Assembly (NCBI RefSeq): GCF_030499535.1
Contig: NZ_JASTLB010000001.1
Span: forward strand, 5,146,001-5,210,000
Origin: Streptomyces sp. TG1A-8
GTDB lineage: Bacteria; Actinomycetota; Actinomycetes; Streptomycetales; Streptomycetaceae
DNA length: 64,000 bases
Reading direction: 5' to 3'
The notes below the pieces were generated by a model. It made no database searches. It worked only from the letters and a program-made list of their open reading frames with translations, and was not told the DNA's origin. Shown in pieces: positions 54,341 through 64,000 of this stretch; position 1 is the stretch's first letter; each line of letters starts with the position of its first letter. Made by a program: the position numbers and the translations under genes.

Positions 54341-54904
54341 ATGGCCAACTCGTCCGCAGCCGCCGCCCGCCGGCGCCGCGCCACCGGCCCTGCCCCCTCA
54401 CTGACCGGCCCGGCGAGCGACATACACCCCGTACTCCGCCGGGCCACGGCCCCGCCCGCCGCCCTGGACCTGCTCGCCCAGGCCCACGCCGGCCTCGACG
54501 AGGCGGCCGCCCTGGAAACGCCGAACGAGCGCTACGCGACGGCCCACCTCGCCGCCCTGCGCACCGCCGCCGCCGTACTCGCCGCCCGCGGCCGCCCCGA
54601 GTCCTCCCCGCGCCGCCGCGCCCGCATCCGCAGCGCCTGGGAGGTGCTGCCCGAGATCGCCCCCGAGCTGACCGAGTGGAGCGCGCTGTTCGCCTCCGGC
54701 GCCGCCCGCCGGGCCCGCGCCGAGGCGGGCATACGGGGTGCGGCGAGCCGGCGGGACGCCGACGACCTCGTGCGCGACGTGGCGATGTTCCTCCGCCTCG
54801 TCGAGCGGATGCTGGTGCTCCAGCCCGTCCTGCCCCAGCCCCGCCAGGACGGCGGCGAGCCGGACGGCCCGGCCGGCCGCGGCGGCCTCCCCGACGCCGG
54901 CTGA
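54341..54904 (+). CDS. SAV_6107-family HEPN domain protein
   Basis: 187 residues. Alanine/arginine-rich disordered N-terminus (about 1-30), then an all-helical HEPN-like bundle (AALDLLAQAHAGLDEAAALETPNERYATAHLAALRTAAAVLAARG, VLPEIAPELTEWSALFASGA, RRDADDLVRDVAMFLRLVERML). The family is named after the S. avermitilis gene in this same locus. The canonical HEPN RxxxxH RNase motif is not visible, so nuclease activity is doubtful. ATG at 54341 with AGGAGG upstream. Confidence 0.85.
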   Translation: MANSSAAAARRRRATGPAPSLTGPASDIHPVLRRATAPPAALDLLAQAHAGLDEAAALETPNERYATAHLAALRTAAAVLAARGRPESSPRRRARIRSAWEVLPEIAPELTEWSALFASGAARRARAEAGIRGAASRRDADDLVRDVAMFLRLVERMLVLQPVLPQPRQDGGEPDGPAGRGGLPDAG

Positions 54905-55087
54905 CCGGCCGCCGTCCCGCCGTGCGGGCCGCGCCCGTCCGCGTGCCGCCGCGATGACCGGGCAGGGCACCGGAGGCAATAGGGTGGAGGACGCCTGCCG
55001 CCTTCCCTCCCCCCGCACCCGGGCCGGGGAGGCACCCCGTTCGCGCCGCCGGGCAACAGGCGGTGCCGCGCCGAGGAGTCAACTGCC

Positions 55088-55858
55088 GTGCCGGACCCGA
55101 TGCGCCCCCGCGCCTCCCTCCGTACCGCCGTGGTCTGGGAGGTCCTCCAGGACGCCTTGGACCGCCGGGTCAAGGCCACGGGGCGGGACTCGCTGGACGT
55201 GCTCGACACCGGAGGCGGCAGCGGCAACTTCGCCGTGCCCGTCGCCCGCCTCGGCCACCGCGTCACCGTCGTCGACCCCAGCCCGAACGCCCTGTTCGCG
55301 CTGGAGCGCCGCGCCGCCGAGGCCGGCGTCGCCGACCGGGTCCGGGGCGTCCAGGGCGACGCCCACGGCCTGTTCGACGTCGCCGAGCGCGGCGGCTACG
55401 ACGCCGTGCTGTGCCACGGCGTCCTGGAGTACGTGGACGACCCCGCCGAGGGCGTCCGCAACGCGGTGGCCGCGCTGCGCTCCGAGGGCGTCGTCAGCCT
55501 GCTCGCCGCGGGCCTCGGCGGCGCCGTCCTCGCCCGGGCGCTCGCCGGCCACTTCACGGAGGCCCGGCAGGCCCTCCAGGACCCCGACGGCCGCTGGGGC
55601 GCCGGCGACCCGGTGCCGCGCCGCTTCACCGCCGAACAGCTCACCGCGCTGGCCGAGGGCGCGGGCCTGAGGGTCGGCGCCGTGCACGGCGTACGGGTCT
55701 TCGCCGACCTCGTGCCGGGCGTCCTGGTGGACACCGAGCCCGGCGCGCTCGACGCCCTGCTGAGGCTGGAGGCCGCCGCCGCCGAGCTGCCCGCCTTCCA
55801 CTCCGTGGCCACCCAGCTCCACGTGCTCGGCGAGACACCGGGCGCCGGCGGTGCCTGA
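55088..55858 (+). CDS. SAM-dependent methyltransferase
   Basis: 256 residues of the class I fold: motif I VLDTGGGSGNFAVPVARLGH, acidic VVDPSPNALFALERR, VQGDAHGL, and motif IV YDAVLCHGVLEYVDDP. Substrate unknown. GTG at 55088 with GAGGAG upstream; a -10-like TAGGGT at 54981-54986 may start its transcript about 100 bases before. The 55859-56134 stretch after it holds the next gene's promoter. Confidence 0.9.
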   Translation: MPDPMRPRASLRTAVVWEVLQDALDRRVKATGRDSLDVLDTGGGSGNFAVPVARLGHRVTVVDPSPNALFALERRAAEAGVADRVRGVQGDAHGLFDVAERGGYDAVLCHGVLEYVDDPAEGVRNAVAALRSEGVVSLLAAGLGGAVLARALAGHFTEARQALQDPDGRWGAGDPVPRRFTAEQLTALAEGAGLRVGAVHGVRVFADLVPGVLVDTEPGALDALLRLEAAAAELPAFHSVATQLHVLGETPGAGGA

Positions 55859-56056
55859 GCGCCCGCGCGGACCCGTCCCTGATCAGGCCCTCGGCGGCGG
55901 ATGGAGTACACCACACGCCGCCCGATCGAGCGGTTTGCGCCGTATGATCGAGGTGCACCGCTCGGCATGACGGGTCGGCCGCCGGGGAATGGAAGCCTCA
56001 GCGAGTCGGGACGGCCATGACGGATTCCGGTTGGCCAATTGGCGCAGAGGGGCGGG

Positions 56057-56085
56057 TTTCACGGGGGCGATTCCCTGCCTATCCT
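56057..56085 (+). promoter_or_regulatory. promoter of DUF3040 gene
   Basis: TTTCAC (56057-56062), 17-base spacer, TATCCT (56080-56085), about 50 bases before the start codon. Confidence 0.6.
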
Positions 56086-56134
56086 GAAGGGACCCCCCGG
56101 ATCGCCCCGGCGACCGCACGATGAGGAGGACTCC

Positions 56135-56515
56135 GTGCCGCTCTCGGAGCACGAGCAGCGCATGCTCGAGCAGATGGAGCGAGCGCTGTACGCCGAAGAT
56201 CCCAAGTTCGCGTCGGCGCTCGAGGGAAACGGGCTGCGGACGTACACCCGGCGGCGGGTCTACCAGGCGGTCGCGGGCTTCCTCGTGGGTATCGCGCTCC
56301 TCATGGCCGGAATGGTCGCACAGCAGATCTGGGTCAGCGTGGTGGGTTTCCTCGTCATGCTGGGCTGTGCCGTACTCGCCGTCACGGGCTGGCGCAAGGC
56401 GCCGAAGCCGGGTGAACAGCCCGCCGGAGTTCCCCGCCGGCTGCGGCCGAAGCGGTCCGTGATGGACCGGATCGAGCAGCGCTGGCAGCGCCGCCGCGAC
56501 GAACAGGGCCGGTGA
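56135..56515 (+). CDS. DUF3040 family membrane protein
   Basis: 126 residues. Conserved N-terminus PLSEHEQRMLEQMERALYAEDPKFA (the DUF3040 hallmark), then two membrane helices (about 45-63 and 66-84) and a basic tail. GTG at 56135 with GAGGAGG upstream. In mycobacteria and Streptomyces such proteins lie next to division genes; function unknown. Confidence 0.9.
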   Translation: MPLSEHEQRMLEQMERALYAEDPKFASALEGNGLRTYTRRRVYQAVAGFLVGIALLMAGMVAQQIWVSVVGFLVMLGCAVLAVTGWRKAPKPGEQPAGVPRRLRPKRSVMDRIEQRWQRRRDEQGR

Positions 56516-56549
56516 CCGCGCCGCGGCCCGCGCCCGCCACAGCAGACCC

Positions 56550-56589
56550 GCGTGAGGGGTGGCCACCGGCCGGTGGCCACCCCTCACGC
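56550..56589. terminator. 40-base perfect palindrome between convergent genes
   Basis: Two 20-base arms (56550-56569 and 56570-56589) with no central spacer, between the DUF3040 stop and the transglutaminase stop. As RNA it forms a long hairpin in both directions, so it is a bidirectional terminator. Confidence 0.85.
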
Positions 56590-56594
56590 ACGTC

Positions 56595-56636
56595 TCGCCC
56601 CTGCTGACCCGACGGTCACCCCTGCTGACCCGACGG
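56595..56636 (-). repeat. 21-bp tandem duplication across the transglutaminase stop codon
   Basis: Two adjacent 21-bp copies (56595-56615 and 56616-56636) differing in one base. Read on the minus strand the first copy encodes PSGQQG and ends in TGA (the stop), while the second has CGA at that place. Confidence 0.85.
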
Positions 56637-59003
56637 CCTGCGCGCCCCCGGCCGGACCTCCGCCGCCCGGGCCCGGAGCGCGGCCCACCGGGCCGACACC
56701 GCCCACAGCACCCGCAGGGCCGAGCGCGGTGCGAACCGCGCCCGCAGCCGCGCCCACCGGCCCACCGCACCGCTCAGCCCGGCGGCCGCCCGGCGCACGT
56801 CCTCCGCCAGGCCGGCCGCCGGCCGCGGCCGGGGCGCGTACAGCACCTGCTCCACCGCGTCCGCCACCCGGTGCACCGCGGCCCCGGCCGCCGGATCGAG
56901 CCGGCCGAGCCGGACGATCCGGGCCGCCGCCGCGCGCGGGGTCTGCGACCGGTCCGGCACGATGCCGACGTCCCAGGCGCTGTCGGTCAGCTCCTGCCAG
57001 GCCGCCAGCGCGTGGGCCGCCGCGCCCGCGCCGGTCCGCGGGTGCCCGCCCAGCCGCACGGACCGTACCCGGGCCCGCCACAGCATCGGCGACATCGGGA
57101 GCGTGAGGACGGCCAGCGCCCCCAGCCCGAGCAGCGCGTACCACAGCCCGCGCGGCAGGCCACCGCCCGCGCCGCGCGAGGCCGCCCCCGCGGACGGGCT
57201 GTCGCAGGCCGCGGGCCCGGCCGGGCGGCCTGCGCAGTCCTCGCTCGGCGAGGCCGCCGCCGAGGGTGCCGAGGAGGCGTTCTTGGACGGCAGGGCCTGG
57301 TCCGGCAGGGAGGTGCCGGGCGCGACCGGCACCGTGTACGACGGCACGGTGCCCCGGGACGGGGTCGGCTCGAAGCGGGTCCAGCCCACCCCCGCGAAGT
57401 ACAGCTCGGGCCAGGCGTGCGCGTCCTTCAGGGTCACCGCGACCGTGCCGTCGGCTCCCGGGGTGCCGGGCGCGAAGCCCACCGCGACCCGGGCCGGGAT
57501 GCCGAGGGTGCGGGCCATCGCGGCCATCGCGAAGGAGAAGTGGACGCAGAAGCCCTGCTTCTTCTTCAGGAAGTTCGCGATCGCGTCCGCACCGGTGCCG
57601 ACCTCCACCCGGGTGTCGTACTGGAAGCCGCCCGTGACGGAGAAGTAGTCCTGGAGCTTGACCGCCTCCTCGTAGTGGTCCGCCGAGCCCGCCGTGACCG
57701 CCCTGGCGGTCCGGGCCACCACGGCCGGCAGCCTGGAGGGCACCTCGGTGTACGCGCGCTTCAGGCCCGCCGGCGGCTCCGGCGCGGCGGCCAGCTGGGC
57801 CGCGGTCGGCTGCACGTCCAGGCTGTCCACCCGGTAGGTCTGGCCGTGGGTGTCCTGGCCGTGGTCGCCGACGAGCGTCATGCCGACCGGTTCGTACCGC
57901 CAGGCGCCGTCGATCCGCACGCTGCTCGGCGGGTACGGCATCGGCAGCCAGGCCTGGGCGTACCAGTCCGCCGCGGTCACCGTCGTCCGCACGGTGGTGC
58001 GCTTGACGTCCCGGCTCAGCCCGGCGGGCGCGGGGAGGACGTCCGGCACCCCGACGACCGGCCGCCGCGCCGGCCGCCACGTGGTGCCGTCGAAGTCGTC
58101 CAGGGAGACGATCCGCAGGTACAGGTCCGAGATGTCGTCCGAGCTGGTCCTCAGGGACAGCACCTGGCGGTCGGTGTCCACGTTCAGGCTGTCGCGCAGC
58201 GACACCAGGGGGCTGACCGCGGAGGGCGCGCGGCCGTCGCCGCGGCCCGTCCCGACCCCCGTGCCGGCGCCGTCCAGCAGGCCGCCCCGCATCGCGGGCA
58301 GGGCGAGCGGCACCACCAGGGCGACCCCGAGGGCGACCGCGCCGATCCGCCGGCCGGTGCGCACCGGGGTCACCGGCCCGCCCCCCGGCCCGCCCGGCGG
58401 GCGGGCCGGGGGGCCGAAGACCCGGCCCCACTGGGCCAGCCGGTCCCGGCCCTCGGCCAGCAGCAGCATCAGGTAGCCGGCCGCCGCGACCAGGAACCAC
58501 AGCCAGTCGGCGCCGCCGTCGGACAGTCCGGCGGCCACCGAGTACAGCGCGAGCAGCGGCAGCCCGGCCGGGGCCGCGCTGCGCAGGGTCACCGCGAAGA
58601 CGTCCACCAGCAGGCCGACCAGCAGCACCCCGCCGATCAGCATCAGCTGGATGCCGTCGGTGAGCGGAGCCGGGATCGCGTACCGGCCGACGTCGTCCGA
58701 GCCCTGCCGGAGCAGGTCCGCCAAGTGCCGGAGGGCGTCCGGGCCCGGGACCACGCCGGCGAACGACTGTTCCCGGGCGAACACCAGGGTCAGCAGCATC
58801 AGCGTGGCCAGTGCCTGCACCGCCACCGCCGGCGGGCGCGGCAGCGGCGCCCGCCGGACGGCCATGCCCACCCCGCTCTGCACGGCGACCAGCAGGACCG
58901 CCTCGAACAGCCAGGTGGGCTGGTCCACCAGGGGCAGCAGTGCGCACGAGGCCATCAGCGTGGCCGCGGCGGCGCACAGGGCCAGCCGTGCCCGCCCGCT
59001 CAT
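56616..59003 (-). CDS. transglutaminase-like membrane protein
   Basis: 795 residues. N-terminal membrane domain with about six helices (to about 225), an extracellular transglutaminase-core domain (about 245-560) with Cys in KKKQGFCVHFSFAMAAMARTLGIPARVAVGF, His in DAHAWPELYF and an acidic residue in GWTRFEPTPSRGT, a Ser/Ala/Pro linker, another helix (about 620-640) and a cytosolic helical tail. ATG at 59003 overlaps the DUF58 stop (ATGA). With DUF58 and MoxR it forms a well-known three-gene arrangement whose function in actinobacteria is unclear. Confidence 0.92.
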   Translation of the reverse strand: MSGRARLALCAAAATLMASCALLPLVDQPTWLFEAVLLVAVQSGVGMAVRRAPLPRPPAVAVQALATLMLLTLVFAREQSFAGVVPGPDALRHLADLLRQGSDDVGRYAIPAPLTDGIQLMLIGGVLLVGLLVDVFAVTLRSAAPAGLPLLALYSVAAGLSDGGADWLWFLVAAAGYLMLLLAEGRDRLAQWGRVFGPPARPPGGPGGGPVTPVRTGRRIGAVALGVALVVPLALPAMRGGLLDGAGTGVGTGRGDGRAPSAVSPLVSLRDSLNVDTDRQVLSLRTSSDDISDLYLRIVSLDDFDGTTWRPARRPVVGVPDVLPAPAGLSRDVKRTTVRTTVTAADWYAQAWLPMPYPPSSVRIDGAWRYEPVGMTLVGDHGQDTHGQTYRVDSLDVQPTAAQLAAAPEPPAGLKRAYTEVPSRLPAVVARTARAVTAGSADHYEEAVKLQDYFSVTGGFQYDTRVEVGTGADAIANFLKKKQGFCVHFSFAMAAMARTLGIPARVAVGFAPGTPGADGTVAVTLKDAHAWPELYFAGVGWTRFEPTPSRGTVPSYTVPVAPGTSLPDQALPSKNASSAPSAAASPSEDCAGRPAGPAACDSPSAGAASRGAGGGLPRGLWYALLGLGALAVLTLPMSPMLWRARVRSVRLGGHPRTGAGAAAHALAAWQELTDSAWDVGIVPDRSQTPRAAAARIVRLGRLDPAAGAAVHRVADAVEQVLYAPRPRPAAGLAEDVRRAAAGLSGAVGRWARLRARFAPRSALRVLWAVSARWAALRARAAEVRPGARRPSGQQG

Positions 59004-60354
59004 CCCCGACCCTCCCCGCCCACGGCGGCCAGGCCCGAGCGCTCCCGGTCCGCCTGCCGCCACAGGTCGTTCAGCGCGGCGCCGCGCGGCACGCCCAGCA
59101 CCGTCCAGCCGGCCTCGCGCAGCATGCGCAGCCGCTCCCGGTGGGGGTCGCCCGGAGCCGGCACGTCCGCCGCCTCCCGCGTCCAGGTGCCGGGGTCCAG
59201 CACGAAGGCGACCGCGCCGCCGCGCCGGCCCATCCGGGCGACCGTGGCCGCCTGCTCCTCGTCCAGGTCGCCCAGGAAGGCGACCAGCAGTCCCCCGTTC
59301 CCGCCGCGCAGCACGTCGTGGGCCCGGGACAGGTCCGTGCCGTCGGAGTGGTCGATCACCGCGAGGGTGTCCAGCACCAGCCCGGCCGTGTCCGCGCTCC
59401 CCTGGCCGCCTCCCGCGAACCCGTCGCCGCCTGCCCCGGGCACCGACGTGCCGTCGTCGGTCAGCAGCCGCACCGTGAAACCCCGTTCGAGCATGTGCAC
59501 CAGGACCGACGCGGTGCCGGAGACGGCCCACTCGAAGGCGGAGCCGGGGCCCGCGCCCTCGTAGGCGATGCCCCGGGTGTCCAGCAGCACGGTGCAGCGC
59601 GAGCGCCGCGGCTGCTCCTCGCGGCGCACCATCAGCTCGCCGTGGCGCGCGGTGGAGCGCCAGTGCACCCGGCGCAGGTCGTCGCCGTAGCGGTACCCGC
59701 GCGGGATCACGTCGTCGTCGCCCGCCAGGGCCGGCGCACGCCGGTGCCCCCCGCCGTGGCCCTCGGCCCGGCCGCTGAAGCGCACCGGGGCCAGCGGCTC
59801 CACGTGCGGGACGACCGTCAGCGTGTCGGACGCCGAGAAGGACCGGGTCAGCTCGCACATCCCGAACGGATCGGCGAGCCGCAGCTGCAGCGGGCCCAGC
59901 GGATAGCGGCCGCGCAGGTCCGAGCGGACCCGGTAGGACACCTCGCGGCGGCCGCCCGGCTCCACCCGGTCCAGGACGAACCGGGGCCGCGGGCCCAGGA
60001 CGTAGGGCACCCGGTCCTGGAGCATGAGCACGCCCGTGGGCAGCCGGGAGACGTTCTCCATCCGCAGGTGCACCCGGGCCTCGGCGCCGGCGGGCACGCG
60101 CGCGGGGGAGAGCCGGCGGCTGCCGGTGACGCGGTGGCGGGTGCGGTGCAGCACCGCCGCGCAGAGCAGGGGCAGGACGGCCAGCAGCAGGCCGACCCGC
60201 AGCAGTTCGCCCTGGCCGAGCACGTAGGCGCAGACGGCCGCCGCGATCCCGGCGGCCAGGAAGGAGCGCCCGCGGGTGGTGAGCCCCGCCAGGGCCGTGC
60301 GGACACCGCCCGCCCGCCCGCCGTCGGCCTCCGCCCGCCCGCTCCCCGCGGGCA

Positions 60355-60355
<1 letters not shown>
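59000..60355 (-). CDS. DUF58 domain protein (vWA-like)
   Basis: 451 residues. Two membrane helices near the N-terminus (about 30-70), a beta-rich region, and the DUF58 core DVIPRGYRYGDDLRRVHWRSTARHGELMVRREEQPRRSRCTVLLDTR (about 235-285), which opens a von Willebrand A-like fold. ATG at 60355 in a TGATG overlap with the MoxR stop; a GTG at 60358 is one codon upstream. Confidence 0.92.
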
Positions 60356-61395
<1,040 letters not shown>

Positions 61396-61637
61396 CCGGC
61401 CCTCCTCGGCCCGTTCTCACCGGGCCGGCGCCCTGCGACGCGCGACCGGCCCACCCCGGCAATACGCGGGCACCGCGCGGAAGGGGTTCCGCGCGCCGCC
61501 GCACTCCGCATTCTCGCTGCCGTTACCGATTCGTGTCACTCGCCCGTGGACAACCGCCCGCGCGGGCGTCCGGGCCGCCGGGCGGGCGTCCGGCCCGGGC
61601 CGGCGCCGTCGGCCCGGGACAGCTCACGAGCCGGGGC

Positions 61638-62186
61638 TCAGGACGGGTCGATCTCGCGCAGCAGGCCGGTGCGCACGTCGAAGACGAAGCCGCGCACGTC
61701 GTCGGTGTGCAGCAGGAAGGGCGAGGTGCGCACCCGGCGCATGGACTGGCGCACGTCCTGGTCGACGTCCCGGAAGGACTCCACCGCCCACGCCGGACGC
61801 TGTCCGACCTCCATCTCCAGATCGTGCCGGAACTCCTCGGTGAGGGACTCCAGACCGCAGCCGGTGTGGTGGATCAGCACGACGCTGCGGGTGCCCAGCG
61901 CCCGCTGGCTGATGGTCAGGGAGCGGATCACGTCGTCGGTGACGACACCGCCCGCGTTGCGGATGGTGTGGCAGTCGCCGAGTTCCAGGCCGAGCGCCGC
62001 GTGCAGGTCGAGCCGGGCGTCCATGCAGGCCACGACGGCGACGTGCAGGACGGGGCGGGCGTCCATGCCGGGGTCGGCGAACGCGGCGGCGTAGCGCTTG
62101 TTGGCCTCGATCAGGCGGTCGGTCACGGTGCCGTCGTCCGTCATGGCGTCTTCGGGCCCGGGGGAGGTTGCTGCGGAAGTCGTCAT
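61638..62186 (-). CDS. beta-class carbonic anhydrase
   Basis: 182 residues. Zinc ligands Cys54 and the Asp56-Arg58 pair in CMDARLD, and His107 and Cys110 in HHTGC. Interconverts CO2 and bicarbonate. ATG at 62186; ATG 62144 is a shorter alternative (168 residues). Divergent from rsmH. In mycobacterial relatives this small beta-CA class is also stand-alone. Confidence 0.93.
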   Translation of the reverse strand: MTTSAATSPGPEDAMTDDGTVTDRLIEANKRYAAAFADPGMDARPVLHVAVVACMDARLDLHAALGLELGDCHTIRNAGGVVTDDVIRSLTISQRALGTRSVVLIHHTGCGLESLTEEFRHDLEMEVGQRPAWAVESFRDVDQDVRQSMRRVRTSPFLLHTDDVRGFVFDVRTGLLREIDPS

Positions 62187-62361
62187 GGTGAAGACGTTAC
62201 TGGCCGTACGTCGTCCCGGCCCGCTGCGGGAGGGGACAAAGAACGCCGTTGCGGCTTGTTGTGAGCTAACCCACATGGGGGACGAACGTGCTCCGGACGG
62301 GCGATCGCCCGCCGTTCGCCGCACCGCCCGGCACGCCCCGCGCGACGCGCAGGCCGGTTGA

Positions 62362-62389
62362 TTGACCGCGAGACGGGGTGGACTAAAGT
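62362..62389 (+). promoter_or_regulatory. promoter of the dcw operon (rsmH)
   Basis: TTGACC (62362-62367), 16-base spacer and TAAAGT (62384-62389). A strong match to the vegetative consensus, about 215 bases before rsmH. Confidence 0.72.
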
Positions 62390-62395
62390 GACGCG

Positions 62396-62605
62396 AAGCG
62401 GGAGGCGCGGCTCTCCCCGCTGGTGAAACCCAGGAGACCCCGGCACCCGCCCGGTCCGTCTCCCCACGTGCGCGGCGCGTACGTACGGCTCGGCCTCCTC
62501 CCGTTCCCGGTCGGCTGACGCTTCCGGCGCCGGCAGGCCCCCCGTCACCCGGCGGGCGGGGACCCGGCGGTGCGTGCGGCCCGCGCCGGATCCTGAGAGG
62601 CCCCC
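62396..62605 (+). ncRNA. long structured leader of rsmH, possible mraW RNA motif
   Basis: From the predicted start near 62396 to the TTG of rsmH there are about 210 untranslated bases with many complementary GC-rich stretches, including CTGGTGAAACCCAGGAGACC near 62420. A conserved element called the mraW RNA motif is known upstream of actinobacterial mraW genes. I remember its location but not its exact consensus, so the match is by position only. Confidence 0.35.
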
Positions 62606-63562
62606 TTGAGCCAGAGTCGACACGTCCCGGTGATGCTCCAGCGGTGCCTGGACCTGCTGGCACCCGCCCTGGAGCGGCCCGGAGCGGTGGTGGTCGACTG
62701 CACCCTCGGCCTCGGCGGCCACAGCGAGGCGCTGCTGACCCGGTTCCCCGGCGCGCGGCTGATCGGCCTGGACCGGGACAAGGAGGCGCTGCGCCTGGCC
62801 GGTGAGCGGCTGGCGCCCCACCAGGACCGCGCCACCCTCGTGCACGCCGTCTACGACGAACTGCCCGGGGTGCTCGACCGGCTCGGCACCGCCCGCGTGC
62901 AGGGCGTCCTGTTCGACCTCGGCGTGTCCTCCATGCAGCTGGACGAGGCCGGCCGCGGCTTCGCCTACGCCCAGGACGCGCCCCTGGACATGCGCATGGA
63001 CCAGACGACCGGCGTCAGCGCCGCCGAGGTCCTCAACACCTACCCGGCGGGCGAGCTGGTGCGCATCCTGCGCGCCTACGGCGAGGAGAAGCAGGCCAGG
63101 CGGATCGTCTCCGCGATCGTCCGCGCGCGCGAGGAGGAGCCCTTCACCACCAGCGCGCGGCTCGTCGAACTGATCCGCGACGCCCTGCCGCAAGCAGCCA
63201 AGCGCACCGGGGGCAACCCGGCCAAGCGCACCTTCCAGGCGCTGCGCATCGAGGTCAACGGCGAGCTGTCCGTGCTGGAGCGGGCCGTTCCGGCCGCCGT
63301 GAGGGCCCTCGGCGTCGGCGGACGCATCGCCGTGCTGTCGTACCACTCGCTGGAGGACCGCCTGGTGAAGCAGGTGTTCGCGGCCGGCGCCGCCACCACC
63401 GCCCCGCCGGGGCTGCCCGTCGTGCCCGAGCGCTACCAGCCCCGGCTCAAGCTGCTGACGCGTGGTGCCGAACTTCCCACCGAGGAAGAGATCGCCGAGA
63501 ACCGCCGGGCCGCCCCCGCCCGGCTGCGCGGTGCCGAGCGCATCAGGGAGGACGCGGAGTGA
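62606..63562 (+). CDS. rsmH: 16S rRNA m4C1402 methyltransferase
   Basis: 318 residues; N4-methylates C1402 of 16S r[18 protein letters not shown], motif [74 protein letters not shown] and [12 protein letters not shown] are all conserved. Start codon TTG at 62606 with GAGAGG five bases before. First gene of the division and cell wall operon; ftsL follows within a few bases. Confidence 0.96.
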   Translation: MSQSRHVPVMLQRCLDLLAPALERPGAVVVDCTLGLGGHSEALLTRFPGARLIGLDRDKEALRLAGERLAPHQDRATLVHAVYDELPGVLDRLGTARVQGVLFDLGVSSMQLDEAGRGFAYAQDAPLDMRMDQTTGVSAAEVLNTYPAGELVRILRAYGEEKQARRIVSAIVRAREEEPFTTSARLVELIRDALPQAAKRTGGNPAKRTFQALRIEVNGELSVLERAVPAAVRALGVGGRIAVLSYHSLEDRLVKQVFAAGAATTAPPGLPVVPERYQPRLKLLTRGAELPTEEEIAENRRAAPARLRGAERIREDAE

Positions 63563-63566
63563 GCGC

Positions 63567-64000
63567 ATGGGGCCGGCCGGGTTCCCGGACCCGCCGCAGG
63601 GCCAGTCGGACCCGCCGGCGGGTGGCGCCGGGGGCGGAGGCGGGGGCAGGAGAGGGCCAGTGCGCAGGAAACCCGAACTGAAGGGGAGGGCGGCCCGGCT
63701 GGCCGGGCTCCTCCCCGCCGGCCGCGCCCGTGCGGCCCGCACCCCGTTCGTCCTCCTCGTCGTCCTGCTGCTCGGCGGCGGCCTCATCGGGCTGCTGGTG
63801 CTGAACTCCGCGCTCAGCGCGGGTTCGTTCGAACTGGACGACCTGCAGAAGCGGACGAAGACCCTCACCGACGAGGAACAGGCCCTCCAGCGGGACATCG
63901 ACGCCTACTCGTCCCCCGACGCCCTCCAGCGCCGCGCCCGGGAACTGGGCATGGTGCCCGGTGGCGCCCCGGCCTTCCTCGGCCCCGACGGCACCGTCAA
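63567..64000 (+). CDS. ftsL: FtsL-like cell division protein, C-terminus outside window
   Basis: Partial (144 codons visible). Proline/glycine-rich cytosolic lead, basic segment VRRKPELKGRAARLAGLL, one membrane helix TPFVLLVVLLLGGGLIGLLVL (about 67-87) and an external leucine-zipper-like coiled coil LDDLQKRTKTLTDEEQALQRDIDAY followed by ALQRRARELGMVPGG, as in FtsL/DivIC. ATG at 63567 has GGAG upstream; a GTG at 63660 with AGGAGAGGG is an equally good start and would remove most of the disordered lead. It sits right after rsmH, the standard ftsL place. Confidence 0.88.
   Translation, partial: MGPAGFPDPPQGQSDPPAGGAGGGGGGRRGPVRRKPELKGRAARLAGLLPAGRARAARTPFVLLVVLLLGGGLIGLLVLNSALSAGSFELDDLQKRTKTLTDEEQALQRDIDAYSSPDALQRRARELGMVPGGAPAFLGPDGTV

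Larger units (their letters stand above)
62187..62605. other. regulatory region between carbonic anhydrase and dcw operon
   Basis: 419 bases with no supported protein gene; no mraZ gene is present between them. It contains the dcw promoter at 62362-62389 and a leader of about 210 bases before the rsmH TTG. See the separate promoter and leader entries. Confidence 0.7.

Overview
This is a chromosomal core segment of a Streptomyces species. The DNA is very GC-rich with strong third-position GC bias, GTG and even TTG start codons are frequent, and the gene order is the one I remember from S. coelicolor between roughly SCO2157 and SCO2091, read here with window coordinates running toward the division and cell-wall (dcw) cluster. 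Many of the same genes also cluster in mycobacteria (Rv2165c to Rv2200c as I recall it), so most of the window is an old actinobacterial neighbourhood rather than an island. I see no tRNA, rRNA, CRISPR, insertion sequence or phage gene.

Layout. 1-11.4 kb: the 5' end of a cysteine desulfurase-like gene (minus strand), then the terminal respiratory chain: ctaC-ctaD-ctaF, an L,D-transpeptidase lipoprotein, a degenerate response-regulator receiver, and ctaE-qcrC-qcrA-qcrB with translationally coupled ATGA/GTGA junctions, then trpD. 11.4-14.3 kb: a SAM-IV riboswitch in front of a SufS-like desulfurase, a stand-alone Lrp/AsnC ligand domain and a rhomboid protease. 14.4-24.2 kb: envelope and surface genes, namely a NYN-domain protein, two paralogous NlpC/P60 hydrolases, a metallopeptidase-like lipoprotein, GT87 and PimB-like mannosyltransferases, and a FadD15-like acyl-CoA synthetase. 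24.5-31.8 kb: phosphoesterase, SRPBCC protein, ArsA-like ATPase, an SCO2127-like protein, glucokinase glkA, an EEP-family hydrolase, a membrane protein, an alpha/beta hydrolase and a PlsC acyltransferase. 31.9-36.4 kb: the MacRS-type two-component pair, the wreck of a fused anthranilate synthase gene behind an intact trp attenuator, and class II DAHP synthase. 36.5-41 kb: iron storage (bfd/bfr, with an iron box), a sulfite-oxidase-fold protein, deoxyribonuclease IV and a PASTA-domain Ser/Thr kinase. 41.1-47.1 kb: thiamine synthesis (thiO-thiS-thiG behind a TPP riboswitch, thiE), a ferredoxin reductase-like flavoprotein, an Rv2175c-like DNA-binding protein and metF. 47.1-56.5 kb: a membrane protein with a Tyr/Gly/Gln-rich tail, a phytoene-desaturase-like flavoprotein, a DUF4126 protein, an ABC-ATPase/YhgE/TetR operon with a near-ideal TetR operator, a SAV_6107-type HEPN protein, a methyltransferase and a DUF3040 protein. 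56.6-64 kb: MoxR/DUF58/transglutaminase operon, beta-carbonic anhydrase, and the start of the dcw operon (rsmH, ftsL).

The most unusual item is the trp locus at 33.8-34.95 kb. A leaderless 19-residue leader peptide with three consecutive Trp codons and a complete antiterminator/terminator pair is preserved, but the trpEG gene it should control has lost its first two-thirds and carries a frameshift that removes the amidotransferase His/Glu pair. Other points of interest are the operator palindrome spanning the -10 and start codon of the DAHP synthase gene, the self-contained TetR/ABC/YhgE circuit, and the large number of apparently leaderless genes. I do not see a clearly new defence or mobile system in this window.
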